A stretch of DNA of 64,000 nucleotides, taken from the NCBI GenBank assembly GCA_964596015.1, contig CAZQSB010000003.1, forward strand, positions 1 through 64,000, in the 5' to 3' direction. Within the stretch, counting starts at the first letter, position 1, and every line of letters begins with the position of its first letter. This stretch comes from WJMD01 sp964596015. Lineage in GTDB: Bacteria > Joyebacterota > Joyebacteria > Joyebacterales > Joyebacteraceae. Made by a program: the position numbers and the translations under genes. Shown piece by piece: positions 44,520-52,331 of the stretch. The notes under the pieces are model-generated. The model saw only the letters and a program-made list of their open reading frames with translations, was not told the DNA's origin and did not search any database.

Positions 44520-45332
44520 TCAGTCCCTCCCGCCGAACAGGTCGCTCCACGACAGCACGCGCGCTCCGGGCAGGACCGGCAGCTCGTACTGCTCCCGGTC
44601 GATCGCCTGAGCCTCGCGGAACGACCCGTACTCGAGGCGCACCCGCGCCTCCTGTGTCGTCCCCTCCCTGGCGACGACACTGACGGCCTGCGGACACGGC
44701 ATGTCGTCCTTCCATCCGTGTCCCGTGTACTCGATGGTCACCTCGTCGAAAGCGTCGGGGTCCCCGGCGACGATGCGCGTCACCACGCCCAGCTCCGGCT
44801 CGATCGTCAGCACGACAGGGGTCCCGTCCAGCGCGCCCCGGAGTGTCATCGTTCCATCGACACGCGACACAGCGGCCCCTTCCAGCGATGCCAGGAGCGC
44901 GGAGTCGGGGAAGCCCGCGACCAGTGAGGCCGCCCCCTCGAGGGCGGGGAAGCCGAAGATCTCGTCGAAGCAGCCTCGGACCTCGGTGACCCGCGCCGGG
45001 AAGTAGGCGCGCGCGCAGGCGTCCTCCACGAGGATCAGGGCGTTGAGTCCCGTGCCGAAACCCATGAGCTCGGGCCGGAAGTCGATCCTGAGCCAGGAGG
45101 AGCCCGAGAGAAGAAGCGCGAACCCGAAGCGGACGGTTCGCCCCGAGACCGTCGTCTGCCCGGTGCCGGTCGCTCGGATCGCTCCCGCCGACGTGAGCGG
45201 GCGCGCGAGGGAGCCCGCGAGGTCCGCCAGCTCGTCGCGCGTCAGTGGGGCGTAGACCCCGGGTGGCGGCGCGCAGCCGTGTATGAGCATCGCGCACAGG
45301 ACGGCCGCGAAGGCGAGCAGGCGGAATCTCAC
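44520..45332 (-). CDS. LolB/DUF4292-like outer-membrane lipoprotein
   Basis: A 270-residue lipoprotein (MLIHGCAPP lipobox) starting with GTG that overlaps the preceding TPR stop as GTGA. The body is a string of beta strands (GAIRATGTGQTTVSGRTVRFGFALLLS, WLRIDFRPELMGFGTGLN split here) like the open barrel of LolB/LolA and the DUF4292 family, which often lies next to TPR genes in FCB bacteria. It may help insert or handle lipoproteins at the outer membrane; this is by fold resemblance only. Confidence 0.7.
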   Translation of the reverse strand: MRFRLLAFAAVLCAMLIHGCAPPPGVYAPLTRDELADLAGSLARPLTSAGAIRATGTGQTTVSGRTVRFGFALLLSGSSWLRIDFRPELMGFGTGLNALILVEDACARAYFPARVTEVRGCFDEIFGFPALEGAASLVAGFPDSALLASLEGAAVSRVDGTMTLRGALDGTPVVLTIEPELGVVTRIVAGDPDAFDEVTIEYTGHGWKDDMPCPQAVSVVAREGTTQEARVRLEYGSFREAQAIDREQYELPVLPGARVLSWSDLFGGRD

Positions 45333-46576
45333 CGGTTCATCTCCCCGCCATCGAGGCGCGAGGCCTTCTCGCGCGCCAGCCGCGCCGCGTCGGCGTCGCC
45401 GACGCGCTCGTAGGCCCGCGCGAGGTGCTCGAAGATCACCGGGTCGGAGGCTCCCGCCTCCACGGCGCGTTCGAGCTCACGGACCGCGTCCTCGTGTCGT
45501 CCCATCTTGAAGTAGACCCATCCCAGAGTGTCCAGGATGCGCGGGTCTTCCGGGGCGAGTTCGATGGCCCGCTCGGCGTACTCCAGCGCGTCGGTCAGTC
45601 TCTCTCCCCATTCCGCCAGCGTGTAGGCGACGAAGTTGAGCGCGGTCACCGATTCCGGATTCTCATCGAGGATGCCTTCGTAGACGCCGAGAGCGGCCGT
45701 CGAATCGCCCGCCGCGAACAGGACGGACGCCCTGGCGGTGATGATGTTCTCCGTCGGCCCCTCCAGCTCCGCCGCCCGGTCGAGGACCTCGAGGGCCCGC
45801 TCGGTCTGCCCCAGATCGGAGTATCCCCGGGCCAGCGCGATGTACTCCGATTCGGGCGACCTCGAGCCGACGAACCTCTCGAGGAGCTCAACGCCCTCCT
45901 TCGTACGACCGCGCGCCATGAGCAGCCTGGAGAGAAGCCCCGCGACCGACGGGTTGGTCGGGTCGAGACGGTGAGCCCTCTGAAGCTCCGCGAGGGCGTC
46001 CTCAGTCCGGTCGAGAAGGAGCAGCGTCCGCGCGTGCTCGAACGCCAGGTCGGCCGCCAGCGAGTCGGACGATGCGGCTTCGGCGAGGAGCCCCTCGGCC
46101 TCGCCGACCCGGTTCTGTCCGATGAGGGCGCCCGCCATCAAGATGACGGTCTGTCTCGGAGGGTCTTCGCCGACAACGAACGGCGCGAGGAGCGATTCCG
46201 CGACCGCCGGCTCTCCCGCGGCGAGTTCTATCCGCGCTCGAAGGGCCGCCACCTCGACATCGTCGGGACAGCGCTCCTCGGCCTCGAACGCCGCCTCCCT
46301 GGCCTCATCGTACCGCTGCATCGCAAGCAGCACTCTGGCGACCGCGGTGCGCGTCTCGCAGTGTCCCGGTTCGATGGACTCGGCGCGGCGGTACTGCACC
46401 AGGGCGCTCGAATAGAGCCCCTCGAGCTCCAGGAGCCTCGCGATGCTGTACCTGCTGAAGAACTCCGACGCGCGTTCGACGCGAACGGCGGTGGGAACGG
46501 CGACGGCGGCCGACGCGGCACAGGGAAGCGCGAGGGCGATGACGACGCACCGAAGGAACCGGAATCTGCTCAGCAT
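45329..46576 (-). CDS. Exported TPR-repeat protein
   Basis: A 415-residue protein with a signal peptide (FLRCVVIALALPCAASAAVA) and about ten TPR-like helix pairs, e.g. EGLYSSALVQYRRAESIEPGH, ALAELQRAHRLDPTNPSVAG, ALEYAERAIELAPEDPRILDTLGWVYFKMGR (in parts). The YTLAEWGERLTDALEYAERA and DTLGWVYFKMG phrases are typical of TPR proteins tied to outer-membrane lipoprotein genes. It is the first gene of the operon with the LolB-like and DUF4837 lipoproteins and has its own promoter. Likely a periplasmic scaffold. The long open frame to 46789 is ignored because ATG 46576 follows GGGGAGA and starts the signal peptide. Confidence 0.85.
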   Translation of the reverse strand: MLSRFRFLRCVVIALALPCAASAAVAVPTAVRVERASEFFSRYSIARLLELEGLYSSALVQYRRAESIEPGHCETRTAVARVLLAMQRYDEAREAAFEAEERCPDDVEVAALRARIELAAGEPAVAESLLAPFVVGEDPPRQTVILMAGALIGQNRVGEAEGLLAEAASSDSLAADLAFEHARTLLLLDRTEDALAELQRAHRLDPTNPSVAGLLSRLLMARGRTKEGVELLERFVGSRSPESEYIALARGYSDLGQTERALEVLDRAAELEGPTENIITARASVLFAAGDSTAALGVYEGILDENPESVTALNFVAYTLAEWGERLTDALEYAERAIELAPEDPRILDTLGWVYFKMGRHEDAVRELERAVEAGASDPVIFEHLARAYERVGDADAARLAREKASRLDGGEMNR

Positions 46577-46614
46577 GAGGTCTCCCCGTGAAGCGAGGCG
46601 AACGGACGGCCCGG

Positions 46615-46643
46615 AGTGTACCACGTATGCTGACGCCCGACAA
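46615..46643 (-). promoter_or_regulatory. Candidate sigma70-like promoter of the TPR-lipoprotein operon
   Basis: On the minus strand TTGTCG (46643-46638), 17 bases, TACACT (46620-46615), about 40 bases before the ATG at 46576. Diverges from the promoter at 46681-46709. Confidence 0.5.
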
Positions 46644-46680
46644 ACGCCCACGAGGACCAGGAGCGTTGAACAGGCGCGCT

Positions 46681-46709
46681 TTGACCCGACCTTGACATCA
46701 TGGTATGTT
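46681..46709 (+). promoter_or_regulatory. Candidate sigma70-like promoter of the CXXCH lipoprotein operon
   Basis: TTGACC (46681-46686), 17 bases, TATGTT (46704-46709). It leaves a leader of about 120 bases before the ATG at 46834, in which I see no riboswitch or attenuator. Confidence 0.6.
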
Positions 46710-46833
46710 GAATGTGGACGCTGAGACCGGCGTCCTATTCGAAGGCGTCCGGAGGTCCTTCGGGGGCTTCGACGCCGTGTGTGTGACATCTACCCTCTGT
46801 CGTCATGGTCAGCATGCGAGGAGGAAACGGACA

Positions 46834-47352
46834 ATGACACGATGGCGCATAGGACTCGTGCTCGTCATCATCGTGGCCATCGCCGCGCTGACGGGCTGCT
46901 ACACGGTCCTCCGTCATCCGACCGGCTCTGAGGTCGTCGAGGCCGGCGGATACTACAAGTCGTGCGCCGACTGCCACGCGAACGCCGCCTACTACCATCC
47001 ATATTACAGCTACGGGCGGTCGCACTCCTGGTGGAGCGGCTACTACGGATCCCCATGGTGGTACGACGACTACTGGTGGTGGGACCCGTATCACGGCGAT
47101 GACGGGGACTACGAGGGACCGGAGGTCGAACAGGGCGAGAGACACCTCTGGAGCCCCGGAGGATGGGCGACGAAGGGATGGGGCTTCACGAGACCCGAGA
47201 GCGGCGTTCGTTCTGAGCCGCCGAGGTCACGACCGCCGGGGACGTCCATCTCACAACCCGCGGAGGAACCGAAGAAGGAAGAGAAGAAGGAAGAGAAGAA
47301 GGAGACGACCGAGGAGCGCAGTCTGTGGCGTTCGGGAAAGAAGGGCGAATGA
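46834..47352 (+). CDS. Tyr/Trp-rich lipoprotein with a CXXCH heme-type motif
   Basis: A 172-residue lipoprotein (signal ends AIAALTGCYT). Right after the anchor is SCADCHANAAYYHPYY, a single CXXCH as in c-type cytochromes, followed by a stretch extremely rich in Tyr, Trp and His (HSWWSGYYGSPWWYDDYWWW). The C-terminal third is polar, with a Lys/Glu run (EEPKKEEKKEEKKE). GGAGG precedes the ATG. It overlaps the next barrel gene by ATGA. No cytochrome maturation gene is in the window, so heme attachment is an open question; the pair of Cys could equally bind metal. I recognise no named family. Confidence 0.75.
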   Translation: MTRWRIGLVLVIIVAIAALTGCYTVLRHPTGSEVVEAGGYYKSCADCHANAAYYHPYYSYGRSHSWWSGYYGSPWWYDDYWWWDPYHGDDGDYEGPEVEQGERHLWSPGGWATKGWGFTRPESGVRSEPPRSRPPGTSISQPAEEPKKEEKKEEKKETTEERSLWRSGKKGE

Positions 47353-48662
47353 GAGCGCATACGGCTGGGCTTCGGCAGACGACGCTCGTTCTCTCGATTC
47401 TCGGTGTGCTCGCCGTCGCGGTCGGGACCGCGGAGGCGTACGACTACTACATCACACCCGGCTACTTCGAACTGCCGCTGATGGCGCCGCTTCCCGTGGG
47501 CGCCCGGGCCATCGGGATGGGAGGCGCGGGTCTCGCGGTCGTCGACGACGCCTCGGCCGGTCTGGTGAATCCGGCCGGGCTGACGAGGCTGCGCAGGATC
47601 GAGCTCGGAGGAGGGCTGGCTCGCAGCGCGATGACGGTCGACGGAGAGGCCTTCGGCGCCGGCTTCGAGACGGACCTCTCGGGTACCGACCTGACCGCGC
47701 TCCGCGCGGCCTACCCCTTCCCCACGTTCCGCGGCAGCTTCGTTCTCGCGCTCACCGGTGAGCGCGTCTACGACTTCGACAGCGACTTCGTCGCCGGCTA
47801 CAGCGGCAGTTTCACCGGCACCGACGGGAACATCGTCGAGCAGGCCGAGGCGTTCGAAGCCGACGGCGTGCTGATGTCGTGGAACTTCGCCGCCGGGATG
47901 GAGGCGTCGGAGAACGTGGCGCTCGGCGCGACCGTCTCGTATCTGAGCGGGAGTTACGATCAGCGCTTCGCGTGGGCCGCCGACGCCGGGGACATGCCGC
48001 CCGACTACGACGGCACGGTCGGCTACGCGTCCGACGCCACATCGGACGTGTCCGGCTTCCGGGCGACGCTGGGCAGCCTGTTCTATGTGAACGAGATGCT
48101 GAGCGCGGCCATCGTCGTCCAGTCCCCCGTCACGCTGAGCTTCGACGGCACGATCCGTGAGGAGCTCGAGTGGTACGACGGCCAGACAGACCAGCAGGTT
48201 GTCTACTTCGAGGACGAGGTGACGCTTCCCTTCTCCTTCGCCGCGGGCGCGGCTTTCATGCCCACGGACCTTGTCGTCCTGGCAGGCGATGTCAGGTACA
48301 CGGACTGGTCCGAGACCGATTACGCGGGCAGGGTGTTCCTCGATGAGGACGGTCTTCTCGAGAGCCGCCGGACGGCCTACGAAGAGGTCATCGACGTGAT
48401 GGTCGGGGCCGAGATCATCGTCCCGACGTGGCCTTTGAGGCTCAGGGCCGGGTACATGTCCCGGCCGGTCGCCTATCAGGGGCTGGACATCGACTCCGAC
48501 AGGTCCTATGTCACGCTCGGCGTCGGGATCCTGGTCGACACGGTCTTCTCGCTCGACGTCGCCTGGATGGGCGGCGGATTCGAGCGGTCGGGGCCCGATT
48601 TCGATTACTCGGAGACGCGCGACGAGAACGCGATAGTCGTCGAGGCGGCCTACAGATTCTAG
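47349..48662 (+). CDS. OmpP1/FadL-type outer-membrane barrel protein
   Basis: A 437-residue exported beta-barrel. The signal peptide (LVLSILGVLAVAVGTAEA) is followed by the OmpP1/UPF0164 hallmark LPVGARAIGMGGAGLAVVDDASAGLVNPAGL, then many amphipathic strands up to a C-terminal Phe (AAYRF). FadL-like proteins import hydrophobic compounds, while related PorV-like ones aid secretion; which applies here is undecided. It shares the ATGA junction with the CXXCH lipoprotein, so the two probably act together at the outer membrane. A GTG at 47325 is in frame, but ATG 47349 is better placed. Confidence 0.85.
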   Translation: MRAHTAGLRQTTLVLSILGVLAVAVGTAEAYDYYITPGYFELPLMAPLPVGARAIGMGGAGLAVVDDASAGLVNPAGLTRLRRIELGGGLARSAMTVDGEAFGAGFETDLSGTDLTALRAAYPFPTFRGSFVLALTGERVYDFDSDFVAGYSGSFTGTDGNIVEQAEAFEADGVLMSWNFAAGMEASENVALGATVSYLSGSYDQRFAWAADAGDMPPDYDGTVGYASDATSDVSGFRATLGSLFYVNEMLSAAIVVQSPVTLSFDGTIREELEWYDGQTDQQVVYFEDEVTLPFSFAAGAAFMPTDLVVLAGDVRYTDWSETDYAGRVFLDEDGLLESRRTAYEEVIDVMVGAEIIVPTWPLRLRAGYMSRPVAYQGLDIDSDRSYVTLGVGILVDTVFSLDVAWMGGGFERSGPDFDYSETRDENAIVVEAAYRF

Positions 48663-48703
48663 CCCGAAGCTCCCGCGCGGCCGAGGCCGCGCCTGAACGA
48701 AAA

Positions 48704-48736
48704 GACGCCCCGGGGTCCGGAGGATCCCGGGGCGTC
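48704..48736. terminator. Bidirectional terminator between FadL-like and PilZ genes
   Basis: An 11-bp stem GACGCCCCGGG/CCCGGGGCGTC (48704-48714 with 48726-48736), preceded by AAAA and followed by GTTCTGT. A second smaller hairpin GCGCGGCC/GGCCGCGC lies at 48675-48692. Serves convergent genes. Confidence 0.75.
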
Positions 48737-48762
48737 GTTCTGTCGTACCTCGGTGCCGCCGC

Positions 48763-49164
48763 TCAGGGCGTCTCGAGATGCTGCCGCACGTACTCCGTCA
48801 ACGTCTCCCGCGTGGCGTCGTCGACGCCCGTGAAGAAGCACGCGATGCGGTAGCCGCCCTGGTCGCTGCCGGCGGGCTGGCAGCGGACCACGACGCCGTC
48901 GGTCTTGATGATCTCGTTCTTCGTCTGGCCCTTGCGCCCCTTGAGCGGAAGGACCATCGTCACCTGAAGCTTCGTCAGGGGCGCCACGAAGTGATCGACG
49001 TGGCAGTAGATGCCCTCTGCGCCGACATTGATGCTCTCCGTGGTGATCGACTCTGCCGGAAAGGCCTCGCCGCCCCCCGAGAGCTGGAGGGCGATCTGGG
49101 CATCGATCCTCTGGGACTGCCGTCTCTCACGGCCTTCCCATCCCGCCTTCTTCCGGTCGCTCAT
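48763..49164 (-). CDS. PilZ domain protein, probable c-di-GMP receptor
   Basis: A 133-residue single PilZ domain. The c-di-GMP binding signatures are visible: RRQSQR (RXXXR) at about residues 14-19 and ESINVGAEGIYC (an N-X-S-X-X-G variant: INVGAEG) at about 43-54. The protein binds c-di-GMP produced by enzymes such as the GGDEF protein at 10409-11824. It is the last gene behind HU, bS22-like and flavin reductase genes. Output partner unknown. Confidence 0.88.
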   Translation of the reverse strand: MSDRKKAGWEGRERRQSQRIDAQIALQLSGGGEAFPAESITTESINVGAEGIYCHVDHFVAPLTKLQVTMVLPLKGRKGQTKNEIIKTDGVVVRCQPAGSDQGGYRIACFFTGVDDATRETLTEYVRQHLETP

Positions 49165-49182
49165 TCGACCTCCCGTGAGCCG

Positions 49183-49734
49183 CTACGCCGCCGAGATGAT
49201 CTCGCCGGCCGAGGTCAGGAACTCGCTGCCGCCCAGGTGATGGAGCGTGCGGTGGTCGCCAGTGAGCTTCAGCCGGCCGTCGAAGGCGTCATCCTCGACG
49301 GCGGCCGCCACGGCCTCGCCCAGGAACAGGGTATGATCGCCCGCGACAGGGGCGTCGCTCACCCTGCACTCGATGTGAGCGAAGCACTCATTCACGAGCG
49401 GAGCGCCGATGACGGACGCTCCGAGCCTCGTGAGCCCCGTCGAACGGAACTTGTCCCCCTCGCGGCCGCTCGTGGTCCCCGACAGCCATACGGTGTGAAG
49501 GAGCCGGGCGTCCGGCACATTGACCGCGAACTCTCCCGAATCCCTGATGAGGTCATGCGAGAAGCGTGCCGGAGCGACCGCAACACCGATCATCGGCGGC
49601 GATATGCTCACGGGCATGCACCAGGCAAGCGTGATGAGGTTGTCTCGACCCCCATGCGCGCACGACACCAGGACCGTCGGCCCGTGATTGACGAGCCGCG
49701 CGAGCTTGCCGATGTCGATCCCACGCTTCGGCAC
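49183..49734 (-). CDS. Flavin reductase-like FMN-binding split-barrel protein
   Basis: A 183-residue protein of the flavin reductase/HpaC-related family. Features: the start PTVLVSCAHGGRDNLITLAWCMPVSISPPMIGVAV (split here), FSHDLIRDSGEFAVNVP, and the HIECRV strand with the FMN fold. Such proteins bind FMN and reduce flavin or act as oxidoreductases; the exact substrate is unknown. It follows the bS22-like gene by 30 bases. Confidence 0.88.
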   Translation of the reverse strand: MPKRGIDIGKLARLVNHGPTVLVSCAHGGRDNLITLAWCMPVSISPPMIGVAVAPARFSHDLIRDSGEFAVNVPDARLLHTVWLSGTTSGREGDKFRSTGLTRLGASVIGAPLVNECFAHIECRVSDAPVAGDHTLFLGEAVAAAVEDDAFDGRLKLTGDHRTLHHLGGSEFLTSAGEIISAA

Positions 49735-49764
49735 AGGTTGTCGAACCTCCGCCCTCGCTGACTG

Positions 49765-49860
49765 CTACCGCGACTTCTTCTTGTGGCGATCCTTGCGGCG
49801 CCGCTTCTTCAGCTTGTGCTTCGCCATCTTGCGGCGGCGCTTCTTCTTCAGACTGGCCAT
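49765..49860 (-). CDS. AURKAIP1/COX24-domain small ribosomal protein (bS22-like)
   Basis: A 31-residue, extremely basic protein (MASLKKKRRRKMAKHKLKKR...) with 20 Lys/Arg. The pattern KKKRRRKMAKHKLKK matches the AURKAIP1/COX24 domain of mitoribosomal and actinobacterial bS22 proteins. GGGGAGA lies just before the ATG. It is only 13 bases after HU on the same strand and too short for normal gene finders. Probably a small-subunit ribosomal component. Confidence 0.85.
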   Translation of the reverse strand: MASLKKKRRRKMAKHKLKKRRRKDRHKKKSR

Positions 49861-49873
49861 GTTCTCCCCGATA

Positions 49874-50203
49874 TCAGGTTGTCGTGTCCGGAGGGATCCT
49901 GCTCGCTGTCTGCTCCTCCGGTTCGATCCAGTTGACTCTCTCCTTCAGGAACTTGCTCGGTTTGAAGACGGGAACCACCTTCTCCGGCACAATGACCTTC
50001 TGGGAACGGTCCCTCGGATTGTACTTCATGCTGGCCTTGCGCTTCTTGACCTTGAAGGTCCCGAACTCCCGGATCTCGATGTGCCTGTGCGCAGCGAGCG
50101 AGTCCTTGATGGCCTCGAGCAGAGCCTCGACGACGAGCGCTACGTCGCGCTTTGTCAGGCCGGTCCTGCCTGCGACCTGGTCGACCAGATCCGCTTTCGT
50201 CAT
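49874..50203 (-). CDS. HU/IHF family DNA-binding protein
   Basis: A 109-residue nucleoid protein. It starts MTKADLVDQVAGRTGLTKRDV, with the family core IEIREFGTFKVKKRKASMKYNPRDRSQKVIVPEKVVPVFKPSKFLKE (in parts) where the usual beta-arm contains NPR. About 20 extra residues (NWIEPEEQTASRIPPDTTT) extend beyond the normal end. ATG 50203 has GGAGG ten bases upstream; the open frame to 50251 is not the family start. A strong promoter lies about 210 bases upstream. It heads the run with bS22-like, flavin reductase and PilZ genes. Confidence 0.94.
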   Translation of the reverse strand: MTKADLVDQVAGRTGLTKRDVALVVEALLEAIKDSLAAHRHIEIREFGTFKVKKRKASMKYNPRDRSQKVIVPEKVVPVFKPSKFLKERVNWIEPEEQTASRIPPDTTT

Positions 50204-50415
50204 GGTATTCGGACCTCCGTCAGACCTGAACCCGGTCCCCCGGGTGCGCACGGCTCCGCTCGCCGCTCCGTTCCCGCGGGCACATGATCGCTTTCGTCAG
50301 GAATCGAAACCGCCGCGCCGCGGATCGACGACGTCCGCGGAAGACGGTCATCAGGCTTCGCGTCGCTGTGAGCTTCCCCGGTGCGGGTCGAGCGGAACCG
50401 ACCCACTCCGACGAT

Positions 50416-50444
50416 ATCCTAGCAACGATACCGTAGGCTGTCAA
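50416..50444 (-). promoter_or_regulatory. Candidate sigma70-like promoter of the HU operon
   Basis: On the minus strand TTGACA (50444-50439), 17 bases, TAGGAT (50421-50416). It leaves an untranslated leader of about 205 bases (50204-50409) in which I see no gene. Confidence 0.65.
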
Positions 50445-50459
50445 ATGCTTTTGTGGCGT

Positions 50460-51353
50460 TCACTTGCCGGGACACCAGAGATATTGCGCACCGGCCCTGA
50501 CCGACGGCTCGTCGACGAGACCCCCCAGGGCGCGCCCCACGAGGTCGAAGAGCGTCAACTGCCTTGGCCTGACAGGCGCGCGCACCGCGGGTTCTCCCCG
50601 GATGCCCGCGAGTCTGCCGGCGACGGCGATGGCCTCGTCGAGCGTGCCCAGCCGGTCGATGAGTCCCGCGTCGAGGGCCTGGCGCCCCGAGAGGACGCGA
50701 CCGTCGGCCAGGCTCTCGACCCGCGCGCGCTCCAGTCCGCGCTCGAGCACGACGGCCTCGACGAACTGCTCGTGGATGTCGTCGATGGTCGTCTGCAGGA
50801 GTTCTCGCTCCCTGTCGGTCATCTCGCGCGCCCAGGACCCCGTGTCCTTGTAGCGCCCGCTCTTGACGACCTCGAGGTCGACCCCGATCTTGCCGAAGAG
50901 CTCGGAGAAGTTGAGGAACGAGAGGACGACGCCGATACTGCCGGTCAGCGTTCCGGGATTGGCGAGGATCGACTCCGCGGGACACGCGATGTAGTAGCCT
51001 CCCGACGCCGCGACCGTGCCCATGGACACGACGAACGGCGTGCCCTCGTCGCGGGCCTGGACGATCCTGGCGTAGATCTCCTGCGACGCGGCGACACCTC
51101 CCCCGGGGCTGTCTATCCTGAGGACGATCGCGCGCACCGACGAGTCCTCCGTCATGGCGTCGATGTCCGAGATGACGGGTCCGGGGTCGGCGAGCAGACC
51201 CTCGACGCGGATGAGCCCGACGGCGGGCCCGGGCAGCGGGAACGAGATGCGCTCGCCGAGAACGGTCTCGATGGTGATGACCGTGACGAGCACGATGAGA
51301 AGAAGGGCCACCACGCCGATGATCCAACCCCAGAGACACCCTCTGTTCGCCAT
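50460..51353 (-). CDS. sppA: Signal peptide peptidase SppA
   Basis: A 297-residue membrane serine protease that degrades leftover signal peptides. One N-terminal membrane helix (about residues 7-30), then the S49 domain with the catalytic Ser in MGTVAASGGYYIACPA and the catalytic Lys in VVKSGRYKDTGSWAREM. The SIGVVLSFLN segment is also typical. Length fits the short single-domain SppA type. Starts at ATG 51353 after GGAGAGGGAG; the longer open frame is an artefact. 11 bases after the class II aldolase gene. Confidence 0.95.
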   Translation of the reverse strand: MANRGCLWGWIIGVVALLLIVLVTVITIETVLGERISFPLPGPAVGLIRVEGLLADPGPVISDIDAMTEDSSVRAIVLRIDSPGGGVAASQEIYARIVQARDEGTPFVVSMGTVAASGGYYIACPAESILANPGTLTGSIGVVLSFLNFSELFGKIGVDLEVVKSGRYKDTGSWAREMTDRERELLQTTIDDIHEQFVEAVVLERGLERARVESLADGRVLSGRQALDAGLIDRLGTLDEAIAVAGRLAGIRGEPAVRAPVRPRQLTLFDLVGRALGGLVDEPSVRAGAQYLWCPGK

Positions 51354-51364
51354 GGCTCCCTCTC

Positions 51365-52003
51365 CTATTCCCTGTCCTTGAAGAGCCGCTTGAGCTGCGC
51401 CACCCGTTCCGCTGAGAGCGTGTTCGGTCCTCCGAGCGCCCTCGCTCTGAGGGCGATCTCGGCGGCGTGCTCGACCGTCTCCATCCTGAAGTAGGCCGAT
51501 TCGATGTCGGTCCCGAGCGTTGCGACGCCGTGGTTCTCGAGCAGGACGGCGTCGTGCCGCGCCAGGTACGGGCTGACCGCCACCACGAGCTCCTCGGTCG
51601 ACGGCGTACCGTACGGGGCCGTCGGGACCTCGCCCAGGAGGACGATGAGCTCCGGGAGGAAGCACGTTTCGAGCGGGATCCCGGAGACAGCGTAGGCCGT
51701 GGCCGCGGGTGGGTGGGCGTGCACGACGGCCCGGACATCCGGCCTCGTCTCGTACGCCGCAAGATGGAGGCCGAGTTCCGAGGTGGGCTCAAGCTCGCCC
51801 TCGACGACTTCGCCGCGCCCCGACACGACCACGAGCCCGGAGGGGTCGAGGAACCCCTTGGAGACCCCCGTCGGGGTAACGAGGATGTTGTCGTCGCCCA
51901 GCCGGACGCTCAGGTTTCCGTCGTTGGCGGCGACGTACCCCTTGAGCCAGAGCCGCCGGCCGATCTCCACCAGCGTCTTCCGTTCCACGTCTGCGCTCGA
52001 CAC
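51365..52003 (-). CDS. Class II aldolase/adducin family protein
   Basis: A 212-residue zinc-dependent aldolase-family protein (fuculose-phosphate aldolase/MtnB fold). The motifs ANDGNLSVRLGDD, ILVTPTGVSKGFL, the metal-binding HAHPPAATAYA and ENHGVATLG are intact. Substrate cannot be fixed: L-fuculose 1-phosphate aldolase, ribulose-phosphate epimerase and methylthioribulose dehydratase share this fold and none of their partners is nearby. Located just before sppA with its own promoter. Confidence 0.9.
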   Translation of the reverse strand: MSSADVERKTLVEIGRRLWLKGYVAANDGNLSVRLGDDNILVTPTGVSKGFLDPSGLVVVSGRGEVVEGELEPTSELGLHLAAYETRPDVRAVVHAHPPAATAYAVSGIPLETCFLPELIVLLGEVPTAPYGTPSTEELVVAVSPYLARHDAVLLENHGVATLGTDIESAYFRMETVEHAAEIALRARALGGPNTLSAERVAQLKRLFKDRE

Positions 52004-52062
52004 GTCCCCTCCCGATGGTCTGGTCGGCCGCCGCGGCGCCGTGGGCGGCGCCCGTGGCCGAC

Positions 52063-52091
52063 AGTCTATAGCGAGGCCGGAGCGGTGTCAA
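52063..52091 (-). promoter_or_regulatory. Candidate sigma70-like promoter of the aldolase-sppA pair
   Basis: On the minus strand TTGACA (52091-52086), 17 bases, TAGACT (52068-52063), about 55 bases before the ATG at 52003. Confidence 0.6.
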
Positions 52092-52127
52092 CGAGGCGCG
52101 GCCGCTTGGGGGGTTCCTGAACGCGCC

Positions 52128-52153
52128 GACGCCGGCCTTCTGGGGCCGGCGTC
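52128..52153 (-). terminator. Possible terminator after the glycan cluster
   Basis: A 10-bp perfect stem GACGCCGGCC/GGCCGGCGTC (52128-52137 with 52144-52153), between the GT2 stop at 52469 and the aldolase promoter. No T-run on either side; distance to the GT2 gene is about 315 bases. Confidence 0.45.
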
Positions 52154-52254
52154 AGCGGAAGAGTGCGTTCCCCGTGCATGCCGTGCGGCAGGTTCGATTC
52201 GACTCACTCACTGGTTAGGGGATCAGCCCACGACCTGGCGATTGCTCACGCACA

Positions 52255-52331
52255 TGACAGGGAACGCAAAGCCCTGGGGTCCAGTGTCTGTCCCCTGTCA
52301 CGAGCAGGATTCGTGCCATTGATACTGTATC
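52255..52331. repeat. Palindrome-rich block of unknown nature
   Basis: Contains the spaced inverted repeat TGACAGGG (52255-52262)/CCCTGTCA (52293-52300), the hairpin CACGA/TCGTG (52299-52315) and GATAC-T-GTATC (52321-52331), with the string GGGGACAGACAC on the minus strand. Could be a dispersed repeat remnant or a structured RNA. Confidence 0.55.

Noticed and set aside
46692..46697. Second TTGACA before the CXXCH lipoprotein
   Set aside because: No acceptable -10 lies 16-19 bases downstream; the TTGACC at 46681 pairs better with TATGTT.
52215..52320. 34-codon minus-strand frame beginning MARILLVTGDRHW
   Set aside because: No ribosome-binding site or family, and it lies on the palindrome-rich block; kept only as part of the intergenic description.
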